A stretch of 64,000 nt of DNA, taken from Scolanthus callimorphus (Eukaryota; Cnidaria; Anthozoa; Actiniaria; Edwardsiidae). A program made the position numbers and the translations under genes. This document shows, in pieces, positions 32,682-46,014 of this stretch. Location: the NCBI GenBank assembly GCA_033964015.1, contig CM066914.1, forward strand, positions 15,579,637 to 15,643,636. Direction: 5' to 3'. A model generated the notes under the pieces. The model was not told the DNA's origin. It searched no databases and was given only the letters and a program-made list of their open reading frames with translations. Positions within the stretch are counted from its first letter, which is position 1. Every line of letters starts with the position of its first letter.

Positions 32682-34372
32682 CTAATCAGTATACCTCGAT
32701 TCTGGTCAGGTTCTTATATTTGTGAGATCTCATCAAGCTTAATACAAACTTGTTCTTTTTAGATTTTTCAAAAACGAAATTTGGCGGAAAAATGAAGTCA
32801 TCAAATGTTCATTTCAAAAAAATCTCTGAGACTGTGTGATATTTCTGAGAATGTATGAAAGAAAGATCCTAATAAGTAGGATTTAAATTCGAATAAAAAA
32901 TATTGAGATATCTTAAAACATTGAGAAGTTGTGGACTTTCAAAGTTTCGATTTTCCGCCATTTGTTCAATCAGGCCAATCATATTCTTACGTCCTGTTTC
33001 GCCAAGTACAGTAGGCAATTTTGTAGTTGAAGAAAGCCGCAGTTAAAAGTAAAAAAAAAATACATGTTTATCGTCCCCGCTCACATTGTTTTTTTGGAGC
33101 CGCATCCTTTTTTAGTATTTTCTTTATTTTCACAAATTGTCTCCAAAACTAAGTCAAAACGTCACAAGCGGTTAGAAACTGCTTTGAAATGTGATGAGCA
33201 TAGAAATGCTTTATATGAACATAGATTGCACTTAAGAATAGTTTATGAAACAGTCGTAGTCATTTTGTACACAAAATATGGCATAAACCAATAAAACAAG
33301 GCATAAACAAGGAGCAAAAAGAAATCAAAAAATAAAAAGGGCCGCATGGACACTTTTTTGGAAAGCTCTGGACGATAAACATGTTATTTTTCTTTTGTTG
33401 GCCTAAGTCGCCTGACTTTGCGAAACGACATTGTCTGGCTTCGTTGAGAGGGAACCCAGGCGAGCGCAATAGGCGAAACAGACATTTTTTTCCTGCTAGG
33501 CCCGCTATACAAAACCGTAAAAATTAAAAATCTTTTTGCTAAAAATATAAAGGACACTGTCACGCCCGGCTTAATCTCTTATATAGTAGCTAGACCATTG
33601 CGAATGCAAAAGGTGAAAGACAAAGCCAAGGCTCTTGGTCACGAGTTGTATACTATACCTTTACAGGAGATAAGTAAGAAAATAATGAGAGTTAGAGGCC
33701 GGATCTTCAGGCATCTCATGTTTTGCTACATTTCACATTGCTCCCCATTTGGCTACTGTACGGCTCTCCATTGTGATGCTGTAAAAAACATAATAATTAG
33801 AACAGCCCGCGCGAGCAGTCTCTCAAAATGTGCGCGCAAACTATGAGAAATCTGAGGTGAAACGGAGCCTCTCGCTGATAACCCAATAATTAAATTCACT
33901 GGAGTCCGCTGTTGCATGCGGCACGTTGTATCTTTCGCGAGGCTGCAGTAAGCTCGATGCGTAGCGAAGTCTAACTAAATATAAATGCGGACGAAAGTAT
34001 TAACACTTTTTCGAAGTCCAGAGAGATAGATGTGTTATATCCGCTCAATCTAAATCGATGCTGTTGGCATTCCTGCACTTTATTAATTTGTGCCGATGAA
34101 AGTTGCACGGTACCGCGTCCGTGCCTCCATGGGAATTCACATGAGTTTTTTTGGGATATTTTTATTTTACATTCCCATCAAAAGGTAGTCTCCTCGATCG
34201 CAGCTTTTGAGTCGGGCATAGGCACACACAGCGCACACAGCGCACATTAGACTGAAAACGACCGCAGTGCATTGTGGAACCTAACGCGCCTACAGTACTA
34301 TCCATCTCATCCAGCGGTATCATTTTGCCACTCCACGTGCGATCGCTTGGGAAAATCAAACTGCACAGAAAT
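32682..34372. other. Region between the divergent orphan membrane gene and NOP58
   Basis: Probably includes the NOP58 promoter and an unidentified first exon of the membrane-protein gene. No coding segment with splice and family support was found. Confidence 0.45.
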
Positions 34373-37300
34373 ATGTTGGTTTTATTCGAAACTCCTGCTG
34401 GATACGCCGTTTTCAAGGTAAAATGCATTCTTTAATAATCTTAGTTCATCTTTATGACATTTTATAGCAAAATGCGTTGATATTTCGCTCAGAAAACCAT
34501 CTCATGTTTTGCATTGTTTACGATATTTTTCTTCAGCTTCTAGACGAGAAGAAACTCCAACAAGTCGATGACTTGTACAAGGATTTTGACAATCCTGATA
34601 CCGCTAGTAAAGTGTGAGTTGGCCAAAACTACTCCTTGATTGTTTATATCTGTATCTTTAACACGTGTCTGGGCCTTGTATATGGGCCTTTGTGTATGTT
34701 TATTTTCTTAACGAACAAGACGTTTACCCCGCGTTTTCCTCTCGTGCCCAATTAGACCATAAGTTAATTGATTGTTCAAAGTTAAACTTTTGGGTCTATG
34801 GCCAGCAGACGGTGAAGTCATAGTTTCCCTTCAAGTCAAAGTCCCCCTCAATTAACTATGGTGAAGTAAATGTAACTGATTTATAGTACTACCCCACATT
34901 TTCTAGGGTGAAACTGAAACATTTTCACAAGTTTGAAGATACAACAGAGGCTCTGGCAGGTAGGCTTATTGCAGCATTAAATTTTGATTACATAGCTACC
35001 CTGGCATGACAAGCAAAATGAGAAACCTCAGCCTAGTTTTCTCAGTTCCATTAGTAGAGTACTTGTACTATGAAGCGGATTGGCTTGACGAAAAGTTTTC
35101 TGCTGAGCTAGCCCTTCATCAGAGCTCTGACGAACAGCTAATGCTCAAAACATCAGCAGAAAACATTATGTAACACAGCGTTCAATATAAATTTCGACCC
35201 CTGGTTGTTAGAATTTCATGTGTACGCCACACCAATGCAGATGACACAGTTTTTTTTTCAGAAACTAGTCCTCTAGTTTATGCACCAGTCATTTGAAAGC
35301 CTCGCACTGCACCCCCCCCCCCCCCCCCCATATCGGGGTATGACTGGGGCATTCACTTTTTGTGCCTTTGAAAGGCAAGGTAAGCCCCGCCTACCAGGGA
35401 GAGTAGACTCCATGGTAGACATCCAGAAAGTAATAAGTAAGTATTGGCAAAAAGACACAAGAATTTCTCGGAAAGGTACTGCTCTAAAGGCCACAATCAA
35501 TTCTCCAACATGAGAATCACCGTAAAAATGAGTGTCTGTAAAAGTCCACATCCTCAGCTGATCATTGCATTACAAATAGTATGAAAATGAAGGAAATAAT
35601 AAAATGCTTGCTGAAATATTGTCTGAAAGATTGCTATATGATGTACAACTCTGCACATGGTTATTTGTCTATTTTCCTCTGGAAGTAATGATCATCAACT
35701 CATCCCCCGCCCAATCCCTGCCATATGTAATGGAGCAGTGATATGTTGTGCAATCTCTGCCTACTGGGGTACAAAAAGAAAGTGAAAAAAAGATGAAACC
35801 CCCGCTATGTCCCTGGGTATGCCCCAATGGGGGGTGCGGGGCTTTCAAATGACTGGTGCATTACTATTAACCTTGCCACATTGTAAAATCTCCATTGTAA
35901 TGATGTTATTGGTAGTCCTATGTTAACTGCTTCTTGTGTTTTTAATTATTGTTATTTTCGTTTTCTGATCTATGTTGTCATGTTTTACAATAGCTGCTAC
36001 TGCTGCAGTTGAGGGAAAGATGGGTAAAGGTCTGAAGAAGCTCCTCAAGAAAGTGGTTGCTAAAGATGCTCATGAAGAGCTTGCAGTGTCAGATGCTAAA
36101 CTTGGCAGTGTCATAAAGGTGGAGCCTTCTCAGTCATAACACCTTTATTCTTATGTCTGAACAAAGCTACTAAGTGCACATACCACTGGTAGTTGCATAA
36201 TCTCCAATGTGTGATTAAAAAATAACTACACCATCCCACATAAAGAAATCAGAGGGTTTCCACCTCTCTCAAATCTCAATGGTTAAACCTTCTGCTTTAA
36301 GTGAGACCTTTACGTCTGCTAAAAGCATTATTAGCTGGAAAGAATGGGTTGGAGAGTTGGTGCCATTTAAAGGGGCTCTTACACGCTTACTATTCGTCCA
36401 CCGTGGACATAAAATAAGTAAAATTGTAACGTGAAAACACATGTACATTTACCTGTAACAATAAAAATAATCCTCCAGATTAATAGGAAAACCCTTCAAG
36501 TGTTAGACAAATGCAATTCTAGGTTGTTTTGACGTGTTATCAAGAGAATGGAATTGGATTGTGATTTGAGCTATTTTCTTGTCAGAGAAGTGGCCAGCAA
36601 GCGTGCAAAGGCCCCTTTAAGCAAGGCAGCAGCAGTAAGGAGGGTCCCATTGCAATGACGCCATGGGTACACTCCTGGCACTAGTCACACTGATTTCTCA
36701 GTGGAAATTATACTTACCTTACACTATGATGAGCTGGGGAGGGAGGGTGGGCAAGCGAGCAACCCTTTCCCCAATAGCAACAAGCTTGAAAGCACATGGC
36801 CAATTGCACCATCGGCCCATGTAGTGAGCATGCACCACCAGAGCAACCGCTAGCCAACTGGGCTAGACTGCAGGCTCTGTAGATGCTGGAATTCCAGTTG
36901 TTGCAGGTTGTACAGGATGTTGTCACGCAATATGGCTCTTCAGTAGCCATACTAAGCAATTATGGCTCAGCTGTAGCAAGCAAACAAGCAATATTTTGAA
37001 TGCAGCTTTATTGACCAGTTAACTCTGATTATGGCTTATCTCATACAAATTAATTAAATCTTCAGGATAAGATGAGTTTGAACTGTGTCTCCACATCAGC
37101 TGTGCATGAACTCATGAGGGGAATCAGAAATCAAATGAACAATCTCATTACAGGTAAAAAGTGTTTATGTAATTTTATTGTGCAACATCTCTCCGTTTAA
37201 TGTTAAATTTTGAATTATTGCGATCAGGTATCTTTTTGACAGGACTGGCATGAATGTTTGTTCTTGAGAAAATAAAACACTTGAACACCATTGATATTAG

Positions 37301-40300
37301 GTACTAGATTTTCTATTGTTTTAAATCAAGACAATTGAATCAGTCACTTTCAAAGAATGCAATGCCTGTATTGCAAAATTATCAGTAACTTATTACTATA
37401 TTTTCTGCAGGTCTTCAGGAAAGGGAGATGAGTGCAATGGCCCTTGGACTGGCCCATAGGTGAGAACATCATCTAAGCATCTAAGTATATTGTTCCAGCA
37501 ACATTTTTAAACTCATCCCTAGTTCATTAATGTTTCAGTCTTTCCCGCTATAAACTGAAGTTCAGTCCAGACAAGGTTGACACCATGATTGTCCAGGCAA
37601 TCTCTCTTCTGGACGACCTGGACAAAGAGCTGAACAATTATGTCATGAGGTGCCGTGAGTGGTATGGCTGGCATTTCCCAGAGCTTGGAAAGATTGTCAC
37701 AGACAATCTGGCTTTTGCCAAGACTGTGAAGGCAATGGGTAAGATTTATTTTGATTTCCTGGTATTGATGCTAAGCTATTGCCTAATTTGTTTGATTCTC
37801 TGTTGCAGGTGTGAGGACAAATGCTGCAGAGCTGGATTTATCTGAGATTCTGCCTGAGGAGGTTGAGGAGGAAGTAAAGACAGCTGCAGAGATTTCCATG
37901 GGGGTGGAGGTAACACAGCAATTATTTCCGCAATGCGTTTAAATGGGACATTTTCTATAGAATGTTAAATTAACCAACTCACTAACATATGAGGAAAGTG
38001 CCAGCTTATTATAACTTTTTATTAGGGCATCTGTGTGTTTACAGTAAAATACAATTTGAACAGCATATGAGCTCTTTTGATGCATGAAATATGCAATCAT
38101 TTATTTAATAGCTGAATCTACAGAGGATTATTTTTTGCAACAAAATATATTATTTGTGCCCTCCTGACCCCTCAGGCTAATCCAACTGCACCATTTTGTT
38201 AAATGGTACAGCAATGAAACAATGCTGTGGTCTGATAGGAACCCTGCTAAATCTTGCTCTGCTGCCCTACAGATATCTGAGGAGGACATCCTCAACATCA
38301 CATACCTTTGTGACCAAATCATGGAGGTTGCAGACTATCGAGCCCAGTTGTATGATTACCTGAAGAATCGTATGATGGCTATTGCTCCAAACTTGACTGT
38401 CATGGTGGGTGAGCTGGTAGGAGCAAGGCTGATTGCACATGCAGGTTAGAACACAGTAAGACTTACAATATTTAGTAGAGCTAGACATATAACACTTAGT
38501 GGGGTGGCTTGAATGCATGGTCATTCCACAAAAATACTACTGTGTGTCTAACCACATATTCCCAGGATATAAATAACATTAATCATAGGAGCTATCGCAA
38601 GGTCTAGTTATGATAGCATTGATCATATTGTTGGTGTTTTTCTCATTTGTCAGGCTCTCTTCTAAACCTTGCCAAGCATCCGTCATCAACAGTTCAAATT
38701 CTTGGAGCAGAGAAAGCACTTTTTAGGTTTGTACAAAATATCTGCCTAAAATTTGATTTTGAAAACTACAGTGTTTATGGTATTTATAATTCAAAAATCA
38801 GAGAGAAAAGGGAAGTTTTCTGATATGCTTGTCCAATTTTAGGGCCCTGAAAACCAAACATGACACACCCAAATATGGTCTTATTTACCATGCATCACTG
38901 GTGGGACAGTCTGCCCCAAAACACAAAGGCAAGGTAGGGAAACGTCTATTGCCATGACAACAACAAACATTTAAGTAAATGAGTAATGAGTAAGTAATGA
39001 TGAAGGTTCATCATAAGTTGTTATGGAACCCTTTCTATTGTTTTAAGGAGGCTTGTGCTGTGTTTCTCTTGTAGATTTCTCGTATGCTGGCAGCCAAAGC
39101 CTCCTTAGCCATCCGTGTGGATGCACTTGGAGAAGAGGCCAACACTGACATGGCGATTGATGCACGTGCCAAGCTAGAGGCGAGGCTTAAGATGATTGAA
39201 GATGGGCAGGTTGGTGAATTTCAGTAGGGCCTGGATTGTGATACTTTAATTTGTTAAACGAGAATTTTTTATAAACATGGAGCTCAGTCTTTGCCAAAAA
39301 GGTTTGGGTGTCAGTTTTGATGTTGTCCTGCTCCCACGATTTTCAGGAGTTTGCCTGTTGGAAGCCAAAATGCCGTTGTTGGCACTCAAATGTGAATTGC
39401 AGCAAACATTATTATGAAAATACCAGTAACTAATGGATTACATTTTATTAATTTCTCAGATGCGAAAAATCAGCGGAAGCGGGAAGAAGCAAGCAAGAGT
39501 TGATAAATATGAGAACAAAAGGTTTGAAAATATGTAAATTTCTAAATTGTGCAAATTAGCTGTTCAACTAAGAGCCCGCAGCAAACTTTGTGAATTGTTT
39601 TGCGTTCTTTCCATCAGTCAAGTCAAATCTTACAACCCAGACGCAGACTCTACAATTGATAAGTCACCCAAGAAACGGAAACACAAGGACGTCGAAGAAG
39701 AGGAGCAGCCGGCCACATCTACACAGGCAGACGGTAAAAATAATACTAAGTAGCCATACTTCCTTTTTCTTTTCTTTCTTTTCTTTTCTTTTCTTTTCTT
39801 TTCTTTCTTTTCTTTTCTTTTCTTTTCTTTTCTTTTCTTTTCTTTTCTTTCTTTTCTTTTCTTTTCTTTTTCTTTCTTTTTCTTTTCTTTTCTTTCTTTT
39901 CTTTTCTTTTCTTTTCTTTTCTTTCTTTTCTTTGCTTTGTAATTCATTGTCCTATATTGTAACTTTATGTTAACCCTCTGCCCGCCTCGTTAGCTAAGCT
40001 ATTTGCGGGCACTGGCTATTTATTTTTGTTATATGTACAAAATAGAATAATAAAACCAAAACCAATAAAACCATGTTGCCTACATGCTCTGGATTACTAA
40101 ACAAACGTTTACAAGGCCCAAGGACAGCTTATATTTTTAATAGGGGTTCCTCATTTCTACACTTTTGTATGCCATGTATTTTCCTAGAGTTTTGCACACT
40201 AAAGAAGTTAATTGTGAGGGTGGGCGAGTTGCTGATCAAAAAAGTCCATACAACAATTTTGTGACAAACATCTTTCAGAATTTTAGAAGACAAGCGTTTA

Positions 40301-41411
40301 GCGCCTATAATTTTCTGATCTTCAGAATTTCTACTAGGAAACCGAAACATAAAAATTTACATGGAATAAAAACTTACATGTTTAAACGCGCAAATATTTT
40401 CAATAGAGATATTATTGTGCTACATGTAGTTCCTCGTTGGGTACCTTACCTTAGAACATCCAGTGAAACTCTGCACAGACACATGTGTTGAATAAAAATA
40501 AGTGCATATCTTTTTAACCCCTCAGCAAACTCTTTTTCATGACGTACAATACATGTCTAGACATTTGGTTGTTATTCTGGATGTTTTCGTCTCCGTCGAA
40601 ACAAGACGCAACACCATGACGTAGCTCCAGGTTTTTCCGTCTTTGGTAACAACTATTTTGGCGCAATAATGATAACCAGAACACTGCTTACATTTTCCTA
40701 TAGAGAATGAAACGCCCGCGAAGAAGCAGAAGAAAGACAAAAAAGAGAAGAAAAAGAAAGAGAAAACGAAAACAGACGAAAGTGACGACGAAACTGAACA
40801 GGTAAGACACCACGCCCTCTAGTCCGGATGTAGGAATCCCTTAGTGGTATCCAGTGCAATTTCGTATGACAATGAAAAATATCTCTTTCGCGTTTTGCTT
40901 CCTGTGACAAACCCAAGCCCCCCCTCTTTTTTTCCTCGTGCCTAGTTTTCTCTAGTTTTCATCACAGCAACCCCGCGCTTTGCCCTTTGAGATTGAGACA
41001 AGAGATGACAGAGGAGGCTAGAACCCTGCACTGTTACGGCATGGCACCAGGGGCGTAGCTACCAGTACGCAAAGTTCGCAACTGCGTAGTACTAAAAATT
41101 TTGACTTTGCTATACTTTTCCTGATGTTTTTCAGACTATTCTCTTGCGTACCTTACAAAAAGCTTTAGCTACGCCCCAGGGCACGGTTACGTTATGGAAC
41201 CAGCTCGTCTGCTGGGTGCAAGGAACCTGGGGTCCATACATCATTCTTATACATTTTAGTTGCTTTGAATTATAAGTATTTCCTAGTCGAAGTTCTAATC
41301 ATGCAATTTTGCATTTAACAGATTCAAGAAGTCATAGAAGTCGCCGATGACGGGGAGAAGAAAAAGAAGAAGAAAAAGAAAAAGAAGCAAAAGACAGAGG
41401 AATCCGATTAG
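34373..41411 (+). CDS. NOP58: Nucleolar protein 58, core box C/D snoRNP protein
   Basis: NOP58 is a core scaffold of box C/D snoRNPs, with fibrillarin, NOP56 and SNU13, guiding rRNA 2'-O-methylation and pre-rRNA processing in the nucleolus. Sixteen exons: 34373-34417, 34537-34613, 34907-34959, 35994-36118, 37066-37153, 37411-37459, 37539-37738, 37809-37909, 38273-38444, 38654-38726, 38843-38933, 39075-39209, 39460-39521, 39618-39733, 40704-40801, 41322-41411. They sum to 1,575 nt, 524 residues (human 529). Visible: the N-terminal [15 protein letters not shown], the coiled-coil segment with [44 protein letters not shown], and the Nop domain with [36 protein letters not shown] and [13 protein letters not shown]. 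The tail is the usual Lys/Glu-rich KKE/D repeat. No canonical box C/D snoRNA was recognised in its introns. Confidence 0.98.
35281..35860. mobile_element. Miniature transposon with TTA duplication (Harbinger-like)
   Basis: Terminal repeats tgcaccagtcatttgaaagc and complement ending tgca at 35860; TTA at 35278-35280 and 35861-35863. In intron 3 of NOP58. Confidence 0.8.
36371..36616. mobile_element. Miniature transposon with TTAA duplication
   Basis: Ends aggggctcttacacgctta and the complementary caagcgtgcaaaggcccct, flanked by TTAA at 36367-36370 and 36617-36620. TTAA sites are used by piggyBac and Kolobok. In intron 4 of NOP58. Confidence 0.7.
39761..39934 (+). repeat. (TTTTC)n microsatellite
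   Basis: About 174 bp of almost pure ttttc/tttc repeats in intron 14 of NOP58. It creates long spurious open frames on both strands. Confidence 0.95.
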
Positions 41412-41506
41412 AGACAAGGAATATGCGGAATTTTGGAGATTATTAACCGAATCCATACTATATCCCACCAGCTAGCATTTACTTATGATATATTTTAGCT
41501 ATTCTG

Positions 41507-41512
41507 AATAAA
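41507..41512 (+). terminator. Polyadenylation signal AATAAA
   Basis: Canonical aataaa 96 bp after the NOP58 stop codon. Confidence 0.65.
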
Positions 41513-41895
41513 TCATGTTCTTCCACACTGTAGTTTTTTTCCATCTTTTTTAGCTTGCCTGATTTGCTATCCCCAAAAGACCCTGACCACGTGCGTTATT
41601 GTGTTTTTGTTGTTGTTGGTCGAAACTTGTGTGGCTATACAATGAGCACGGAAGTTTTATTTTATTTTTCTCACAATAAAACTTCCTTGATACAAGTAAG
41701 CATGTTTAACAGGCGTCTCAGCTGATAGTTTCAAAGGCCTGGGCCCACTGGTATAGTGTAGGTTAGTGTAGTTCACATTCAACAGCAACGGCAGTTTAGT
41801 TTCGTTATAGCTGCAACTTGAACAAAAATAAAAACAAATGTAAATATTAGCAATCTTATTTGTACCTATTTTTTCTCACGTCCCCAACACTGCTG

Positions 41896-42316
41896 CCCGG
41901 GGGGGGGACTCCCATATTTTTTGGCCGGGGATGATCGTATCTTTTAGGGGTTAAAATCACGTTGGTTTGGTCTCTTTTAGGGGTGATCTTGATCTTCAAT
42001 AAATTTAGGCAGATTGGTATCTTTTAGGGCCGAAACTGTGTCCAAATTGCTTTTTTTTTTTTTTTTGCTAAAACCCATGTAAGAAAGAGAGATTAGACGA
42101 TGAATTAGAAACAAACACGGAAATGTCTTCATGGGTATTTTTCCCTGTTACCTGTGTCCTTCGCGCCTACTTGGCACATAAGACCTCATCTTTTAGGGTA
42201 ATAATTTTTTGAGCCACGCTATGGCCCGCCATGTTTGGTATCTTTTAGGGGTGAAACTGAACATTTCCGACGATCATCCCCGGCCAAAAAATATGGGAGT
42301 CCCCCCCCCCCCCGGG
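41896..42316. mobile_element. hAT-like miniature transposon with 8-bp duplication
   Basis: Arms cccggggggg-actcccatatttttt-ggccggggatgatcg and the mirror copy ending cccggg at 42316. The flanks are identical 8-mers, cactgctg, at 41888-41895 and 42317-42324, typical of hAT. Inside, the phrase atcttttagggg recurs four or five times. Confidence 0.85.
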
Positions 42317-43016
42317 CACTGCTGCCTCAGTCGACTAGCTTTGCTATTTCGCAGGCAGTGGGTATCACTGTTAGTAGACATTTGTACTTTTCAATAAAGA
42401 TGAAGTTTGTTACAAACGCTTATAAATTTTTTAGATCAAAACCGAAAAGAAGTCTCCTATCGGGAAAATTATAAGTAAGGGACCGATCGTTTATTACGTC
42501 TACGGAGTGGGGGGGGGGGGGGGGGGGGGGGGGAAGGGCGGTGGAATTTGGGTGGGGGTGAAAATTTAGAAGACATAGATTTTAGGGGGGTAATTTTTTT
42601 GGCATCTTCTCTCAAAACAGGGGTTAATTTTTCAGAGACACTGTGGTTCAAATTAAATAATAATATGTACAAGCTATCGTGTCGTGGCATACAGCGCCGC
42701 CAAGCCCTACAGCGAGTACGCCAATTTCGGCGCGCTTCGCGCGCATAGGAATGTACAGTACAGTTTTGAGAACATGCGCAATGGAATGTCTACGAATGTC
42801 ATTACAAGGAAATGTATCTTAGGCAGGAGAAAAAACTAACTCTCCCCAAAAGACGCTCCGCAGTAAAAGCATCGGAACTGTCTCAGTTCGAAAAAAGAAG
42901 GCCTTATTATTAGGCAAGCGTGAGTTCGAAGTTACGAAGATAGAGCTTCGTCATTTGGACCCTGCTTCACGCACGTTATTTGCGATCTTTGTTTACTACA
43001 CACAGCAAATGGAATC

Positions 43017-43460
43017 ATTCTCGTACCCAGAGCTCCCGGCTCGCTCCTCGCAGGGGAGGCTCTGGTGACATCAATTTGAGGACCGTTGCAATCTCGTACC
43101 CAGAGCCCGTCATCTTTTGGCCAGCGGCAAAGATTCAGGGCTCTGGGGGAATCGATTTTTTTAAAACCCAGATTCTGGGTTTCCGGTTTGAACGTTGTAT
43201 TAAAGTTCGTTACGTTTTTGACCTACCACGCATGCTCACAAATCGGATTCCCCAGGGCCCTGAATCTTGCCGCTGGCCAAAAGATGACGGGCTCTGGGTA
43301 CGAGGTTGGGACCGTTGCTGATTGGCTGGTTTTGAATGTTGGTGCATGCGCAGAAATATCTTTCTCTCAACGGCTCTGTATCAAATCTCGCGCATGCGTC
43401 AGTGGCTGTCACCAGAGCCTCCCCCGCGAGAAGACGAGCCGGGGAGCTCTGGGTAAGAGA
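43017..43460. repeat. Nested double inverted repeat
   Basis: The outer arms (tctcgtacccagagctcccg and tgggtaagaga side) enclose inner arms (cccagagcccgtcatctttt and its complement). Both arm pairs share the cccagag start, as if one foldback had inserted into a copy of its own family. Confidence 0.7.
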
Positions 43461-44118
43461 ATGAAATGGAATTAGTTCATCTACCTTTTCTTTGAGGTTT
43501 GGTGAAATGCGTTCATGCATAAAAATTAGAGCGCGCTTCGCGCGCAACAAAAGAGAAATTTTTGTAAATTTTTTTTTCCATTAGTTCAAACAGGGTTAAT
43601 GGTTGGTTACAGGGTGGGGGTGAGCTTTTTAGAACATCGATGTTATCACGATGGTTATAGCGTAGCTATTTTCCTCCAGTTGGACAGCTTTCATACGAAT
43701 TACGCTCATAACGTTTTAACACGTAGCGCAAATGAGCTATAACTTGGCAGGTGAGCAGCCCAGGGAATGCCAATCAAAAATATGATGACACGGTTTGATT
43801 GATTGACAATGTGACGTCATAATCACCGTGGGAACATATCCCAAAAAATTTTAGTTAGGAAATCGGCTATGCAATCCGTTTCTATTTAATCGTCGCAGTA
43901 AATGAACGACTGTATCGAAAAACGGACTGAATTCTGATAAAACCGAGAGAAGTTATGACTAATTAAAAAAGTTCAAATTTCCCGCTTTGATGGTCAATTT
44001 GACCATATATGGTAAAAATTCGGCGATTTAGAGAGGGCGCTGCTTAAATCTGTTGGAGACATACGTTTCAGATATAGGAATGTCTCAAAATTTGTAGTTA
44101 CTTTGACTTAGTCATCTG

Positions 44119-44187
44119 ATACTTTAGACGTCATATTACGTCAGTATGACGTCTTCTAACATGCAATTTTTACGTCGAAGTGACGTA
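44119..44187 (+). repeat. Cluster of ACGTCA/TGACGT sites
   Basis: Five CRE-like half or full sites (gacgtcat, acgtca, tgacgtc, acgtcg, tgacgta) lie within 70 bp at the loop end of a long foldback. Confidence 0.6.
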
Positions 44188-44991
44188 AACAAGGTATCGA
44201 GTTTCATGTCAAAGTCAAAGTAGCTACAAATTTTAAAATATTGCTATAACTGCTGGAAACAACATCATAGGAGTTAAAGCGTTGACGTTTAAAATCGCCG
44301 AAATTTTACCTTATATGGTCAAGGAACAATTAAATTCCAGAGATTCCGGCGGGAGCTTCGAAATCACGATTTCTTAATAACTTTTGATCTATATGTTCGA
44401 TTTTAATGAAGTTTTCGGTTTTGGAGTCGGCTTAGTGGTTAGAACATTTACCAACGCTTAAAATGGTTGATATACAAATTCCTAACGTTGGCGCCATTTT
44501 CAACGGCCTGTAGTGACGTCACGTTGTCAGTCATCATCTTCAGATTTCCATCAATCGAACCATCTTTCCAGATACTAATACCTTGCCAAATTTGACATAA
44601 ATCGGATAAATTCCCAGCTCTCTGCATAGCGAGATGGAGGAAAATGATCTCTTAGGCCATCGTGTATGGGGGGGTTATTTTTGCGTCGCCTTTTAATGAG
44701 GGGGGTGAGAATTTTAACATTCAATAAATTTAGAACCCCCCCCCGTAACCACCCCCCCGGACGTAATAAACGATCGGTCCCTAAATATTCAAAACCAGAA
44801 GCTCATAAGCAGCTCGACTTATGAGCTTCTGTCAAAACATATCTTCACAAATGAAGTCGCCGCTAGTCGCCGGCGAAACGTCGATCGCGTGGTCCTGGGA
44901 ACTAGAACGAGGTTCAATATGGCGGACAGTACAGTCCAAAAGAAGCTGAAGTAGTCTGACCATGATTTGGCATTATAACGTTTGAAGCATC

Positions 44992-45369
44992 ATGGTGAAT
45001 GTTTTGAAAGGCGTTTTAATAGACTGGTGAGTGACTTAACTTCACATTAACACAACCTTGAAACAAATAAAGCGCTGCAAAACTGCCAATTTACCCTAAA
45101 ACACACACCGAAATTAAATCTTGACATCCTAACTGGTTTTGATCAGGTCATATTTCTATAAAAGTAACTTATCCATTTTCCATAGTGATCCAACAGTCAA
45201 GCAGTTCTTACTTTTCCTGGATGAGAAGAATATCTTGGGGAAAAAGTTTGTGATCGAGGACCTGGATGAGAGCCATTTGTTTGTATCTGCTGATATTGTA
45301 CCTGTGCTGCAAGAAAAGGTCTGGGAACTCATGGACGACAACTCATTCAACATCACACAGCAGCATTAG
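44992..45369 (+). CDS. GTF2H5: General transcription factor IIH subunit 5 (TTDA/p8)
   Basis: The smallest TFIIH core subunit; it binds p52/XPB-side TFIIH, stabilises the complex and is needed for nucleotide excision repair. Two exons, 44992-45026 and 45186-45369, sum to 219 nt: 72 residues against 71 in human. The first exon encodes [12 protein letters not shown] across the intron; the second shows [23 protein letters not shown] and [14 protein letters not shown], all matching the family along its whole length. The donor gtgagt and acceptor catag fit. The sequence caatatggcgga at 44918-44929, shortly before the start, is a YY1-like element often found near housekeeping starts. Confidence 0.96.
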
Positions 45370-46014
45370 ACACATCATGTTAGCTTACTGTATCAAGATT
45401 GAATAGAGGAAACCGCCATTGAGTAAAAGGAGACAAAGGAAGTCAGGAACACAATAGTCTCGCCAGCAAGATGGTTTTTGGAATATCCATTTCCCAATGC
45501 TTATGTACATACAACATAATACATATTGTTAAAGTAGTTTGTATGTTATCCTGGTGGCAGGGGCCTCTTTTCTTCATATTTTGCTTTCCTCTTGCGTAAG
45601 CCTAGCAAAAAACAGAGAGACGCCTCTGCCAGCAGGATATTTGTTTGATGAAAATCAGTTGTGTAACCAGTGTGACATCAAACTATATTGTTATAATATA
45701 CTTTGAAGTATATTCAATATAGAACTGTAGAGTGGTTTTCATAAACCTGTGGAACAAAGTGTAGTAGTCAAGCCAGCACAAACAAAAACAAAGAAATAGC
45801 CAATTGGTAGACCTGGTAGACTTTACGAGCTTGGTAAATCTCTCCCTAGTTCACTTAGTTATAATCAAAACATGGTGACTGAGTGATAATTCTTGAGTGC
45901 TCTGTAAAATATTGCAGAGGTCACAGGATATAATGTCATGTACAGAAGACAGCTATTGGCATTCCAATGACTACATTTGGACAGTGCATCAAATGTGCTG
46001 AATAATAATATCCA

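Larger units (their letters stand above)
42479..44781. mobile_element. 2.3-kb foldback transposon with TAA duplication
   Basis: Ends gggaccgatcgtttattacg and its complement ending gggaccg-type ggtccc at 44781, with TAA at 42476-42478 and 44782-44784, Harbinger-like. No transposase was recognised. The interior holds nested inverted repeats at about 43017-43460 and 43980-44335. Confidence 0.75.

Noticed and set aside
33598..33846. 82-codon frame in the NOP58 upstream region
   Set aside because: No family resemblance, no signal peptide and wrong strand to be the missing first exon of the membrane gene.
36715..36740. Box C-like atgatga in a NOP58 intron, considered as a box C/D snoRNA (vertebrate NOP58 hosts some)
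   Set aside because: No box D CTGA at suitable distance and no terminal stem; the same holds for the atgatga near 38996.
39590..39973. Long open frames rich in Phe/Ser (plus) and Lys/Glu (minus)
   Set aside because: Both are translations of the (TTTTC)n microsatellite in a NOP58 intron.
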